Source: an uncultured bacterium (GTDB lineage: Bacteria; Actinomycetota; Coriobacteriia; Coriobacteriales; Atopobiaceae). From it: a DNA stretch of 25,621 bases. The notes beneath the pieces are model-generated. The model was not told where the DNA came from. It did no database searches and saw only the letters and a list, made by a program, of their open reading frames with translations. Each line of letters begins with the position of its first letter. Positions within the stretch are counted from its first letter, which is position 1. The translations under genes and the position numbers were made by a program. The DNA lies in the NCBI GenBank assembly GCA_905214865.1, contig CAJMNO010000028.1, positions 1-25,621 of the forward strand, given 5' to 3'. Positions 15,199 to 22,227 of this stretch are shown piece after piece.

Positions 15199-16608
15199 TT
15201 ACGCCGCCGGGCGGAGCGGGAGGCTGCTGGTGTGGTCGGGGCGAAAGCGACGGACGTCGTCCCTGGCGTCCAGCCCCATGGCGCGGGCGAAGGCGGTGTC
15301 CACGAATTCGGGGTGGCGGTGCTCCCAGGCGGAGAGCGCCAGCGTCCACAGAGGGATGAGCCAGCACAGGAACGTGAAGAGCACGCTCAGGGTGGGCAGG
15401 CCGAGGAACGCGATGATCCCGATGCACGAGGTGGACCAGGGGATGAGCGCCGGGATGATGGCAGCGCTGTTCTCCAGGTCGAGGGCGAGGGCGCTGCCGT
15501 CGCGCTCGGTCTGGTCGCACAGCTGCGAGGTCAGCATGAGGGCCACGACCTGGTCGCAGGCGATGGTGCAGGTGGCGATGCTGGTGGCGAGCACGCTCAC
15601 GAACGGGGTGTAGTTGCGGGCGACCTTGTTGACGTAGTCGCGCAGCCCCAGCAGGAGGCCGGTCCCCTCGAAGATGCCCGAGTAGGTGGAGGCGACGCCC
15701 ACGATGAGGACGATGTCGAGCATCGAGACGATGCCGCCTCCGTTGACCATGCGGGCGATGGCCTCGTTGTGGGTGTGGAAGCCAAAGACCAGCATGTAGG
15801 GGATCTGCGCCAGGGGGATGTGCTGCACGGTGACGCACAGGACCAGGGCGCAGGCGAGGCTGGCGAGCATGGTCTTCTTGACGCTGACCTTGAGGAGCGA
15901 GAGCACCAGCACGATCACGATGGGGAGGAACACGTACCACGAGAGGTCGAAGGTGTGGGCGAACAGCGACTCGAAGTCAGGAAGCGCGGCGGAGCTGGCC
16001 TGCGAGACGCCCAAGACGGCGTACAGCACCACGCACAGCGCGACGGGGATGACGGCGCTGCGGAGCATGCGCTTGACGTTGTCGAGCACCTGGGTGCGGG
16101 TGAGGGTTGCCACGAGTGCGGCGGCGCTGGAGAGCGGGGAGCAGCGGTCGCCAAAGAAGCAGCCGCTCATGACCGCGCCACCCAGGAGGGCGGGGCTCAC
16201 GTGCATGGCGGTGCCGATGGTCACGCAGATGACGCCGGTGGTCGCCGCTGCGGCGAACGAGCTGCCGGTGATGAACGACATCATGGCGCAGAGGAGGAAC
16301 GAGAGCAGCACGAGCGTTGGTGGGCTCACGAGCTTGGTGCTCCAGCAGGTGATGGCAGGGATGGTCCCGGCGGCGCGCCACGAGGCGGTGAGCATGCCGA
16401 TGATCACGAACAGCATGAGCACCGAGCCGATGGTGCGAAGTCCCTCTCCCGCCATGGACAGGACGGAGCGCACGGAGTTGCCGCGGTACAGGCCGTAGCC
16501 CGCAAAGAGGAAGAAGCCCCCGATCAGGATCGCGAGCAGCGGGATGCCCGCCACGATGCCAATCACCAATGCCGTCGCGAAGGTGACGAGCACCAACGTC
16601 TCTACCAT
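15199..16608 (-). CDS. nhaC: NhaC-family Na+/H+ antiporter
   Basis: Multi-helix inner-membrane antiporter, 469 residues with roughly a dozen hydrophobic segments. Family motifs are FITGSSFAAAATTGV near residue 113 and CFFGDRCSPLSSAA near 152, the counterpart of the conserved GDxxSPLS of NhaC. ATCTIACDQVVAL near 350 and ENSAAIIPALIPWST near 385 are also characteristic. The family includes malate/lactate-coupled antiporters such as MleN, so organic-acid exchange is possible and the substrate is open. The ATG at 16608 has GAAGGAGCT upstream. It diverges from a LysR regulator that probably controls it, and converges on hisS. Confidence 0.88.
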   Translation of the reverse strand: MVETLVLVTFATALVIGIVAGIPLLAILIGGFFLFAGYGLYRGNSVRSVLSMAGEGLRTIGSVLMLFVIIGMLTASWRAAGTIPAITCWSTKLVSPPTLVLLSFLLCAMMSFITGSSFAAAATTGVICVTIGTAMHVSPALLGGAVMSGCFFGDRCSPLSSAAALVATLTRTQVLDNVKRMLRSAVIPVALCVVLYAVLGVSQASSAALPDFESLFAHTFDLSWYVFLPIVIVLVLSLLKVSVKKTMLASLACALVLCVTVQHIPLAQIPYMLVFGFHTHNEAIARMVNGGGIVSMLDIVLIVGVASTYSGIFEGTGLLLGLRDYVNKVARNYTPFVSVLATSIATCTIACDQVVALMLTSQLCDQTERDGSALALDLENSAAIIPALIPWSTSCIGIIAFLGLPTLSVLFTFLCWLIPLWTLALSAWEHRHPEFVDTAFARAMGLDARDDVRRFRPDHTSSLPLRPAA

Positions 16609-16700
16609 GAATCCCCAGCTCCTTCCGCACGCCCGTGCGTCGTCTTCCCACCTGGCGGCGCGGGCGCGCCCGCGCGCGTACCTCCTTTTGCAGACAGAAG

Positions 16701-16728
16701 ACTATCCCCCTCAAAACCGTGAGTCCAA
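16701..16728 (-). promoter_or_regulatory. nhaC: Promoter of the nhaC-like gene
   Basis: On the minus strand, TTGGAC (16728-16723) and GATAGT (16706-16701) are separated by 16 bp, about 93 bp before the start codon. The surrounding 60 bp are distinctly AT-rich for this genome. Confidence 0.45.
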
Positions 16729-16740
16729 CTGTTATATTCG

Positions 16741-16793
16741 GTATGCGAAACAGTTTGAATTTGTGCGGAAACAATCGGCCCTGTACGCGAAAC
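16741..16793. promoter_or_regulatory. Three 21-bp-phased direct repeats in the nhaC/lysR divergent region
   Basis: GTATGCGAAAC ends at 16751, GTGCGGAAAC at 16772 and GTACGCGAAAC at 16793. The right ends are exactly 21 bp apart, two helical turns. The first overlaps the short palindrome TTCG-GTATG-CGAA. This is a plausible multi-site operator for the neighbouring LysR protein. Confidence 0.55.
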
Positions 16794-16853
16794 GGCCATG
16801 TCTGGGGTCTGGTGTCGGGGCGCGTGATGACCGCCAAGCGGGGAGGGGATGCC

Positions 16854-17858
16854 ATGAACTTCACCACCATGGACTACTTTGTGGCGGTGGCGGAGGAGAG
16901 GAGCTTCACCAAGGCGGCCGAACGGCTTTCGGTGACGCAGCAGACCCTCTCGGCCCACATCGCCGGGGTGGAGCGGGAGCTGGGCGTGCGCCTGGTCAAC
17001 CGCAAGGTTCCTCTCACGCTCACCTACGCGGGCAACGTGTTCCTGGGCTACGCGCGCAGCTTCCAGGCGCAGGAGCGCTCCATGCGCCAGGAGTTCCAGG
17101 ACATCGCGGGAGACGAGCGCGGCCTTCTGGGCGTGGGCGTGGCCAGCACACGCGGGCACATGATTATGCCGCGCGCCATCGCCGAGTTCCAGGCGGCCCA
17201 CCCCGGGATCAACGTCCTCCTGCGCGAGGGCGAGAACCGCGAGCTCGTGACCGACCTCAAGGAGGGCCGCATCGACATCGCCATCGCGACGGTGGCGGAG
17301 GACGAGCCCGGCCTGGTGGTCCACCGCCTGTACACCGACAGGGTGGTCCTGCTCCTCTCCAACGAGCTCCTGGCAAGGCTGTACGGCGACCGCGCCGAGG
17401 AGGTCGTGGCGTCGGTGGCCCGCGAGGGGTCGCTCGCCCCACTCGCCTCGTGCCCGTTCATGATGCTGGGGCAGGGGGACGAGCCCGGCGACCTGGCCCG
17501 CCGGCTGCTGGAGCACGGCGGCGTCAAGCCCTGGGAGCGGGTGCAGTCCTCCAACTCCGAGACCCTGGTCGACCTCGCCATCCGTGGTGTGGGCGCCTGC
17601 TTCGTGCCGCTTGACCTCGCCCAGGCGGCGGCGCGCGAGGAGGGGGGACAGACCCTGCGTTGCATCGACCTGGGCCCCCAGGGCTCCATTCCCATCTGCG
17701 CCGCCTGGCGCGACTCCAAGCACGTGTGGAGCGTGGTCGAGGCGTTCTACCGGCTCCTCCTCTCTCAGCTGGCCCGCAGCGAGGAGGGGCCGGCCCCCTG
17801 GGGCGAGAGGGTCGGATCCCCCTCTTCTGTGGCCAGCGAGCAGGGGAGACGGGCGTGA
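16854..17858 (+). CDS. LysR-family transcriptional regulator
   Basis: A 334-residue regulator. The N-terminal winged helix (residues 1-60) has the canonical DYFVAVAEERSFTKAAERL then VTQQTLSAHIAGVERELG pattern. A type 2 periplasmic-binding-like effector domain follows from about residue 90, with GLLGVGVAST, LREGENRELVTDLKEGRID and the C-terminal AIRGVGACFVP segment. The ATG at 16854 has GGGGAGGGG upstream; an in-frame ATG at 16827 is possible but has no site. Divergence from the antiporter and the phased repeats between them suggest it regulates that gene. Its TGA overlaps the next gene's GTG. Confidence 0.92.
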   Translation: MNFTTMDYFVAVAEERSFTKAAERLSVTQQTLSAHIAGVERELGVRLVNRKVPLTLTYAGNVFLGYARSFQAQERSMRQEFQDIAGDERGLLGVGVASTRGHMIMPRAIAEFQAAHPGINVLLREGENRELVTDLKEGRIDIAIATVAEDEPGLVVHRLYTDRVVLLLSNELLARLYGDRAEEVVASVAREGSLAPLASCPFMMLGQGDEPGDLARRLLEHGGVKPWERVQSSNSETLVDLAIRGVGACFVPLDLAQAAAREEGGQTLRCIDLGPQGSIPICAAWRDSKHVWSVVEAFYRLLLSQLARSEEGPAPWGERVGSPSSVASEQGRRA

Positions 17859-18550
17859 GCGCGGTGAGGGTCGCCTACCGCGACCGCTGGGTGCTGGCGG
17901 CCGACAAGCCGCAAGGGCTCCTGGTCCATGGTGACGGGACCGGTGCGCCCACACTCACGGACCAGATCGCCGACCTCCTGAGGGAGGAGGGGGACGCAAC
18001 CACGCGCCCCCAGGCGCTCCAGCGGCTGGACGTCGACACCTCGGGACTCGTGCTCCTCTCGCTCGACCCCTCCATGCAGCCCGCCTTCGACGCGCTGGTG
18101 GCGGGGCACCAGATGGGCAAGCGCTACCTCGCCGTGGTGGAGGGGAGGCTCCCCCGGGGCACGCGCACCATCTCGCTCCCGCTGGGCCGCGACCGCCACG
18201 ACGCCCGACTCATGCGCGTCTCCCGCACGGGTAAGCCGTCGCAGACGGTGGTGACGCCGCTCGCGGAGGCGGGCGGCCGCACGCTCGTGCGCGTGGAGCT
18301 TCTCACCGGCCGTCGCCACCAGATCAGGGTCCACCTGGCGCACCTGGGTTTCCCCATCGTGGGGGACCGGCTGTACGGCAGGCGCGCGCTCAGGGGAGGG
18401 CGCGGCCAGACCCTCATGCTCCACGCCCTGGAGGAGGAGTTCGACCACCCCGTGACGGGCCGGCACCTGCTCGTGCGCACGGAGTTCCCCCAGAGGTTCC
18501 TGGACGCGTTCCCGAACTGCCGGGACCTGTGGGAGGGAGGGGCCACGTAG
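17855..18550 (+). CDS. RluA/RluD-family pseudouridine synthase
   Basis: A 231-residue enzyme that isomerises specific uridines of rRNA or tRNA. The catalytic motif is QRLDVDTSGLVLL with the nucleophile at Asp59; the common first His is replaced by Gln. Other motifs are ADKPQGLLVH near residue 16, KRYLAVVEG near 95, LLTGRRHQIRVHLAHLG near 150 and PIVGDRLYG. There is no S4 RNA-binding domain at the N-terminus, as in the RluA/TruC-like group. Start is the GTG at 17855, overlapping the regulator's stop by four bases (GTGA), with GGGGAG six bases upstream. The target nucleotide cannot be assigned. Confidence 0.88.
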   Translation: MSAVRVAYRDRWVLAADKPQGLLVHGDGTGAPTLTDQIADLLREEGDATTRPQALQRLDVDTSGLVLLSLDPSMQPAFDALVAGHQMGKRYLAVVEGRLPRGTRTISLPLGRDRHDARLMRVSRTGKPSQTVVTPLAEAGGRTLVRVELLTGRRHQIRVHLAHLGFPIVGDRLYGRRALRGGRGQTLMLHALEEEFDHPVTGRHLLVRTEFPQRFLDAFPNCRDLWEGGAT

Positions 18551-18564
18551 GGCCTCGCAAGGCT

Positions 18565-18570
18565 CATACT
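18565..18570 (+). promoter_or_regulatory. Possible -10 element of the hydrogenase gene
   Basis: CATACT followed by GTGG, 49 bp before the start codon, is identical to the nadA -10. No convincing -35 is seen. Confidence 0.3.
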
Positions 18571-18619
18571 GTGGGGTGGGTCGGCCGTCGGCCGATGGAG
18601 AGGATAGGGGAAGCGCGAT

Positions 18620-20248
18620 ATGTCTGACACCATGCGTGGCGTGTACACCAACCTGACCAAGATCCGCCGAGACGTCTTCAGGGAGGTCGCGAAGGTCTGC
18701 TATTCGATGGGAGACGACCCCACCCAGACCGACGCCGACCTGGACAAGCAGTTTGACGAGCTCCCGTTCAAGATCCTCCCGGGTGACGTCGCCACCTACC
18801 GCGAGAGCGTGTTCCTCGAGAGGGCCATCATCGCCGAGAGGATCCGCCTTGCCATGGGGCTGCCCCTCCAGGGGGTCGACGGGCCCACGCGCATCTCGGA
18901 GGGATTCACCCAGACGGGTGACCTCTCGTATTACGAGCCGCCGCTGGTCAACGTGATCAAGTTCGCATGCAACGCCTGCAAGGACAACGTGTACGAGGTC
19001 ACCAACACCTGCCAGGGCTGCCTGGCCCACCCGTGCCGCGAGATCTGCCCCAAGAGGGCCATCACCTTCGTGGACAAGCACGCCCACATTGACCAGGACC
19101 TGTGCATCCACTGCGGCATGTGCGCGAAGACCTGCCCCTACCAGGCCATCCATCACCACGTGCGCCCCTGCGCGGCGGCATGCGGCATGCACGCCATCGG
19201 CTCCGACGAGCACGGGCGAGCGCAGATCGACTACGAGAAGTGCGTGAGCTGTGGCCAGTGCCTGGTCAACTGCCCGTTTGGCGCCATCGCAGACAAGAGC
19301 CAGATTGCCCAGGTCATCTGGTCCATCCTGGCGGGCGAGGAGGTCATCGCCGCGGTTGCGCCCGCGTTCGTGGGCCAGTTTGGCGGCAAGGGCAACGTGG
19401 GCAAGCTCCGCGAGGCGTTCAAGGAGCTGGGATTCTCCGGCGTGGAGGAGGTCGCCCTGGGTGCGGACCTGTGCACGGTGCAGGAGGCGGAGGACTTCCT
19501 GGAGGAGGTGCCCGACAAGCTGCCGTTCATGGGGACCTCGTGCTGCCCTGCCTGGTCGGTCATGGCCAAGAAGGAGTTCCCCAAGTACGCGGACTGCATC
19601 AGCATGGCGCTCACGCCCATGACGCTCACGGCCCGCATGATCCGCACGCAGCATCCCAAGGCCAAGATCGTGTTCGTGGGGCCCTGCGCCGCAAAGAAGC
19701 TCGAGGCCATGCGCCGCAGCGTGCGCAGCGAGGTCGACTTCGTCCTGACCTTCGAGGAGATGGCGGGCATGATGGAGGCCCGCGGCATCGACTACCTCAG
19801 CCTGGCGGACGACAACAAGAGCGACTTCGACGTGGCGAGCGCCGACGGCAGGGGCTTCGCCGTGGCGGGCGGCGTCGCCAACGCGGTGGTCAACGCCATA
19901 CACCGGCGCTACCCCGACCGCGAGGTCAACGTGGTCAACGCAGAGGGCCTCGAGGACTGCCGCAAGATGATGCGCGACGCCACCAAGGGGAAGTACCCTG
20001 GCTACCTGCTCGAGGGCATGGCGTGCCCGGGCGGATGCGTTGCCGGTGCGGGCACCCTCGTGGCCATCAAGAAATCCGCCGCGGCGGTCAAGCGCTACGC
20101 CAAGCGCTCCCCGCGCAACAACGCCACCGAGGACTCGTATCGCATGCTCATCCCCATGCTGTCGCAGGGCTTTGGCAAGGGTGACCTGGACCACGAGGTC
20201 GAGGAGACCATCGAGGCCTCGGTCCCCACGGAGCAGCCGAGGGAGTAG
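18620..20248 (+). CDS. Monomeric [FeFe] hydrogenase, group B type
   Basis: Interconverts protons and H2 with ferredoxin as likely partner, in the cytoplasm. The 542-residue chain has an N-terminal helical part and then ferredoxin-like clusters: CNACK (117-120), CQGCLAHPCREICP (131-144), CIHCGMCAKTCP (162-173) and CVSCGQCLVNCP (208-219), with an extra PCAAAC (183-188) in between. The H-cluster domain shows all three motifs: TSCCPAW (306-312, keeping the proton-relay cysteine), VGPCAAKKLE (353-362) and MACPGGC (467-473). Gly in place of Met before PC and the PCAAAC insert point to group B rather than group A. GGGGAAG precedes the ATG. No maturase genes (hydE/F/G) are in the window. Confidence 0.9.
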   Translation: MSDTMRGVYTNLTKIRRDVFREVAKVCYSMGDDPTQTDADLDKQFDELPFKILPGDVATYRESVFLERAIIAERIRLAMGLPLQGVDGPTRISEGFTQTGDLSYYEPPLVNVIKFACNACKDNVYEVTNTCQGCLAHPCREICPKRAITFVDKHAHIDQDLCIHCGMCAKTCPYQAIHHHVRPCAAACGMHAIGSDEHGRAQIDYEKCVSCGQCLVNCPFGAIADKSQIAQVIWSILAGEEVIAAVAPAFVGQFGGKGNVGKLREAFKELGFSGVEEVALGADLCTVQEAEDFLEEVPDKLPFMGTSCCPAWSVMAKKEFPKYADCISMALTPMTLTARMIRTQHPKAKIVFVGPCAAKKLEAMRRSVRSEVDFVLTFEEMAGMMEARGIDYLSLADDNKSDFDVASADGRGFAVAGGVANAVVNAIHRRYPDREVNVVNAEGLEDCRKMMRDATKGKYPGYLLEGMACPGGCVAGAGTLVAIKKSAAAVKRYAKRSPRNNATEDSYRMLIPMLSQGFGKGDLDHEVEETIEASVPTEQPRE

Positions 20249-20260
20249 CGCCGGGGGAGA

Positions 20261-20291
20261 GGCGCGGGCCGTTCGGGCGGCGGCCCGCGCC
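20261..20291 (+). terminator. Terminator-like hairpin after the hydrogenase gene
   Basis: Perfect 11-bp stem GGCGCGGGCCG (20261-20271) and CGGCCCGCGCC (20281-20291), 9-nt loop, 12 bp after the stop, no U-run. Confidence 0.6.
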
Positions 20292-20348
20292 ACGCCGGCG
20301 GGAAGGGTCGCGGGGAGGTGGCCCCGCCCCTTTCGCCCGAGACGGCAA

Positions 20349-20376
20349 GACGGGCCGGGATTGCTCCCGACCCGTC
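20349..20376 (-). terminator. Hairpin after the small orphan gene
   Basis: GACGGG-C-CGGGA (20349-20360) pairs with TCCCG-A-CCCGTC (20365-20376), one mismatch and a 4-nt loop. It lies 31 bp beyond the stop of the minus-strand orphan gene, and on that strand is followed by TTGCCGTCT. Confidence 0.5.
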
Positions 20377-20407
20377 CCGAGTCGTCTGCCATGCGATGGG
20401 ATGCGTC

Positions 20408-20716
20408 CTACGGCTCCTTGACGCCCTTCATCGAGGGATAGAACGTCGCGTGGTCAAACACGTCCTTGATGGTCTGGCCGTTGACAAAGGGGAGCGCGAG
20501 GAACTCGTCCACGGTGCTCACGAGGTCGCTGCAGTCCACGAAGTGGTTCTTTGAGTTGCGCCGACTGGTGTCCTGGGCGCGCCAGGCCTCAAAGTTCACG
20601 TCGGTCAGGTAGTAGACGTCATTGTCAACCTTCATGTAGACCGAGTGGTTCTTGTGCAGGTAGTCGGCCAACTCGTCGTAGTTTATCTCGAGTGCCTCGG
20701 CCGCTTTCTTTCCCAT
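20408..20716 (-). CDS. Small protein of unknown function
   Basis: 102 residues from the ATG at 20716, which has AAAGGA seven bases upstream; the frame is open to 20758 but without a site there. I recognise no family. It is soluble and mixed alpha/beta in character, with an aromatic-rich middle (HSVYMKVDNDVYYLTDVNFEAW) and a polar C-terminus. The middle reads like a small domain whose strands alternate charged and aromatic residues. It is convergent with the hydrogenase gene, with terminator-like hairpins between them, so no functional link is implied. Non-random composition and the good ribosome site support it as real. Confidence 0.7.
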   Translation of the reverse strand: MGKKAAEALEINYDELADYLHKNHSVYMKVDNDVYYLTDVNFEAWRAQDTSRRNSKNHFVDCSDLVSTVDEFLALPFVNGQTIKDVFDHATFYPSMKGVKEP

Positions 20717-20763
20717 GTCGCGTCCTTTCTCGAAGGGCTTGCCTTCCTTGCCGCTCAACGGGA

Positions 20764-20794
20764 ATCTTACCGCCGTCTAACCCGCCACATACAA
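20764..20794 (-). promoter_or_regulatory. Weak promoter for the small orphan gene
   Basis: On the minus strand TTGTAT (20794-20789) and TAAGAT (20769-20764) are separated by 19 bp, about 47 bp before the start. The long spacer lowers confidence. Confidence 0.35.
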
Positions 20795-21005
20795 TCGCGG
20801 CGTCCCGTTTAGGCAAGCGTAGCGAACTCCCATGTGGGTGGGGGAGTGCGCGCCATTTGCCGAAACGTGTGAAACCGAGCGGCCCAAAGCGGGAACAGAA
20901 GCGCCAACGTTCTGGGCATCGCGGTCCCTAGGGGAGGGAATCGTGTCTCCCTGGCGCGAGACCGTAGCGCGTCGCGTCGAGATGTGCCGCTCGCCGGGGG
21001 ACCTG
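20795..21005. other. Gene-free stretch before family B cluster 3
   Basis: No gene is seen. A CGAACTCCCATGTG segment near 20823 resembles part of a family A arm. Overlapping open frames have no ribosome site. Confidence 0.5.
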
Positions 21006-21184
21006 CTGAGAAAAGTGGAGTTGTGGCAATCCGGGGCCCGCACGACAAGGGACCTGCTGAGAAAACATGAGTTGTGGCAATCGGAAGCGGGCTGTTGGGC
21101 TGCCGGGGCAAGAATCCGCTGAGAAAAAGAGACCTGTGGCAATGGTGGAGGGGGTCCCGATTGCCACAGGTCGACTTTTCTCAG
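21006..21184. repeat. Family B repeat cluster 3
   Basis: Four copies of the 26-bp element: forward at 21006-21031 (core GTGGAGTTG), 21057-21082 (CATGAGTTG) and 21119-21144 (AGAGACCTG), and reverse at 21159-21184 (GTCGACCTG). The last two form a hairpin with a 14-nt loop whose arms differ only at the first three core bases. The first two are a 51-bp-period direct repeat, each preceded by GACCTG. This cluster uses CTGAGAAAA throughout, whereas 13392-13538 uses CTGAGGAAW or CTAAGGAAA. Confidence 0.88.
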
Positions 21185-21317
21185 CAGCCTTGTTGTTCGA
21201 GCCCGTCTGGTTGCCTGTCACGGCCGCGATTCCCTGGCAGGTCACGGGGCGGAGGCGAGAAAGGGTTTCTCCTCCGGCATCCGGGCTTTCGCGCCCAATT
21301 GCGCGGGGGCGCCTCGC

Positions 21318-21983
21318 CTAGCGCTGGCCGTCCGTGCCGAGAATGGCGTCCAGGAGCTGCGCGGGGGTGTCGACGATGCGGTTGGCCCCGTGCTCGCGGA
21401 GGAACGGGACGTCGCGGAAGCCCCAGCTCACGATCACACAGTCGGTGCCGGCGTTGGCTGCCGTCTGCACGTCCACCTCGGAGTCGCCCACGTACACCAC
21501 GTCGGCGGGCGAGAGGGACAGGCCCCTCATCACCGCCTGGAGCGAGTCGGGCGCGGGCTTGCGGCGAACGTCCTCGCGCTGTCCCACGACGGCGTCGAAG
21601 AGGCCTGGGAAGTAGGAGGCGACAAGTGCCTGCACGTCGGTGTCGGGCTTGTTGGACACGACGGCTCGGGGGACCGACGCGTCGCGCAGGGCCTCGACAA
21701 CATCCAAGATGCCGGGGTAGGGCGCGGTGGCATCGGCGTGGTGGGCGTTATAGCGCGTGGTGAAGGTCTGGAAGGCGCGCAGCTCGGTCTTCTCGTCCGT
21801 GCCCTCCGGGACGGAGAGGTGCATGAGGACCCTGGTGCCGTTGCCCAGGAAGGAGCGGACCTCCGCCTTGCTCCGTCGCGGCATGCCCATCTGGCCGAGG
21901 GCGTAGTTGACCGCCGCCGCAAGGTCGTCGAGCGTGTTCAGGAGCGTCCCGTCCAGGTCGAAGACCGCCGCCCTATATGCCAT
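21318..21983 (-). CDS. HAD-superfamily hydrolase, phosphoglycolate phosphatase-like
   Basis: A 221-residue phosphatase of the Gph/PGP subfamily. The four HAD motifs are complete: FDLDGTLLNT (nucleophile Asp9, acid Asp11), VVSNKP (Ser110), RRKPAPD (Lys142) and VYVGDSEVD (Asp167, Asp171). The alpha-helical cap lies between motifs I and II. Related enzymes act on 2-phosphoglycolate from DNA repair or on pyrophosphate and other small phosphoesters, so the substrate is uncertain. GGAGGGGAGAG precedes the ATG at 21983. It diverges from aspS. Confidence 0.88.
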   Translation of the reverse strand: MAYRAAVFDLDGTLLNTLDDLAAAVNYALGQMGMPRRSKAEVRSFLGNGTRVLMHLSVPEGTDEKTELRAFQTFTTRYNAHHADATAPYPGILDVVEALRDASVPRAVVSNKPDTDVQALVASYFPGLFDAVVGQREDVRRKPAPDSLQAVMRGLSLSPADVVYVGDSEVDVQTAANAGTDCVIVSWGFRDVPFLREHGANRIVDTPAQLLDAILGTDGQR

Positions 21984-22123
21984 GCAACTCTCCCCTCCAT
22001 CCGCTCCCGGCCATCGGCCGGGCAGCTCCCGAGCCTAGCACCTTGGCACCTCTCGCCCGCTCGTGTCGGGAAGGTTTCCTCACTCTGCATATCTCGTACG
22101 CTGGCCCCCGACGGTTCCAGCGC

Positions 22124-22132
22124 TGCTATTAT
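22124..22132 (+). promoter_or_regulatory. aspS: Extended -10 promoter of aspS
   Basis: TGC directly before TATTAT gives an extended -10 (TGnTATTAT), about 95 bp before the aspS start. No -35 resembling consensus is needed or seen. Confidence 0.45.
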
Positions 22133-22227
22133 GTGAACCCGCGCGCGCCTCCGCCGTCTACGCTGGCGTGCCGTCATCTGCAGGTCCGCCCGTCACGGCA
22201 CGGGGCGGAGGAGACGAGAGGAATCAC

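Noticed and set aside
17765..20392. Very long minus-strand open frame (about 875 codons) opposite the pseudouridine synthase and hydrogenase genes
   Set aside because: It is a high-GC shadow of two well-supported plus-strand genes, with His/Val/Leu/Arg-rich composition, no domain and no ribosome site.
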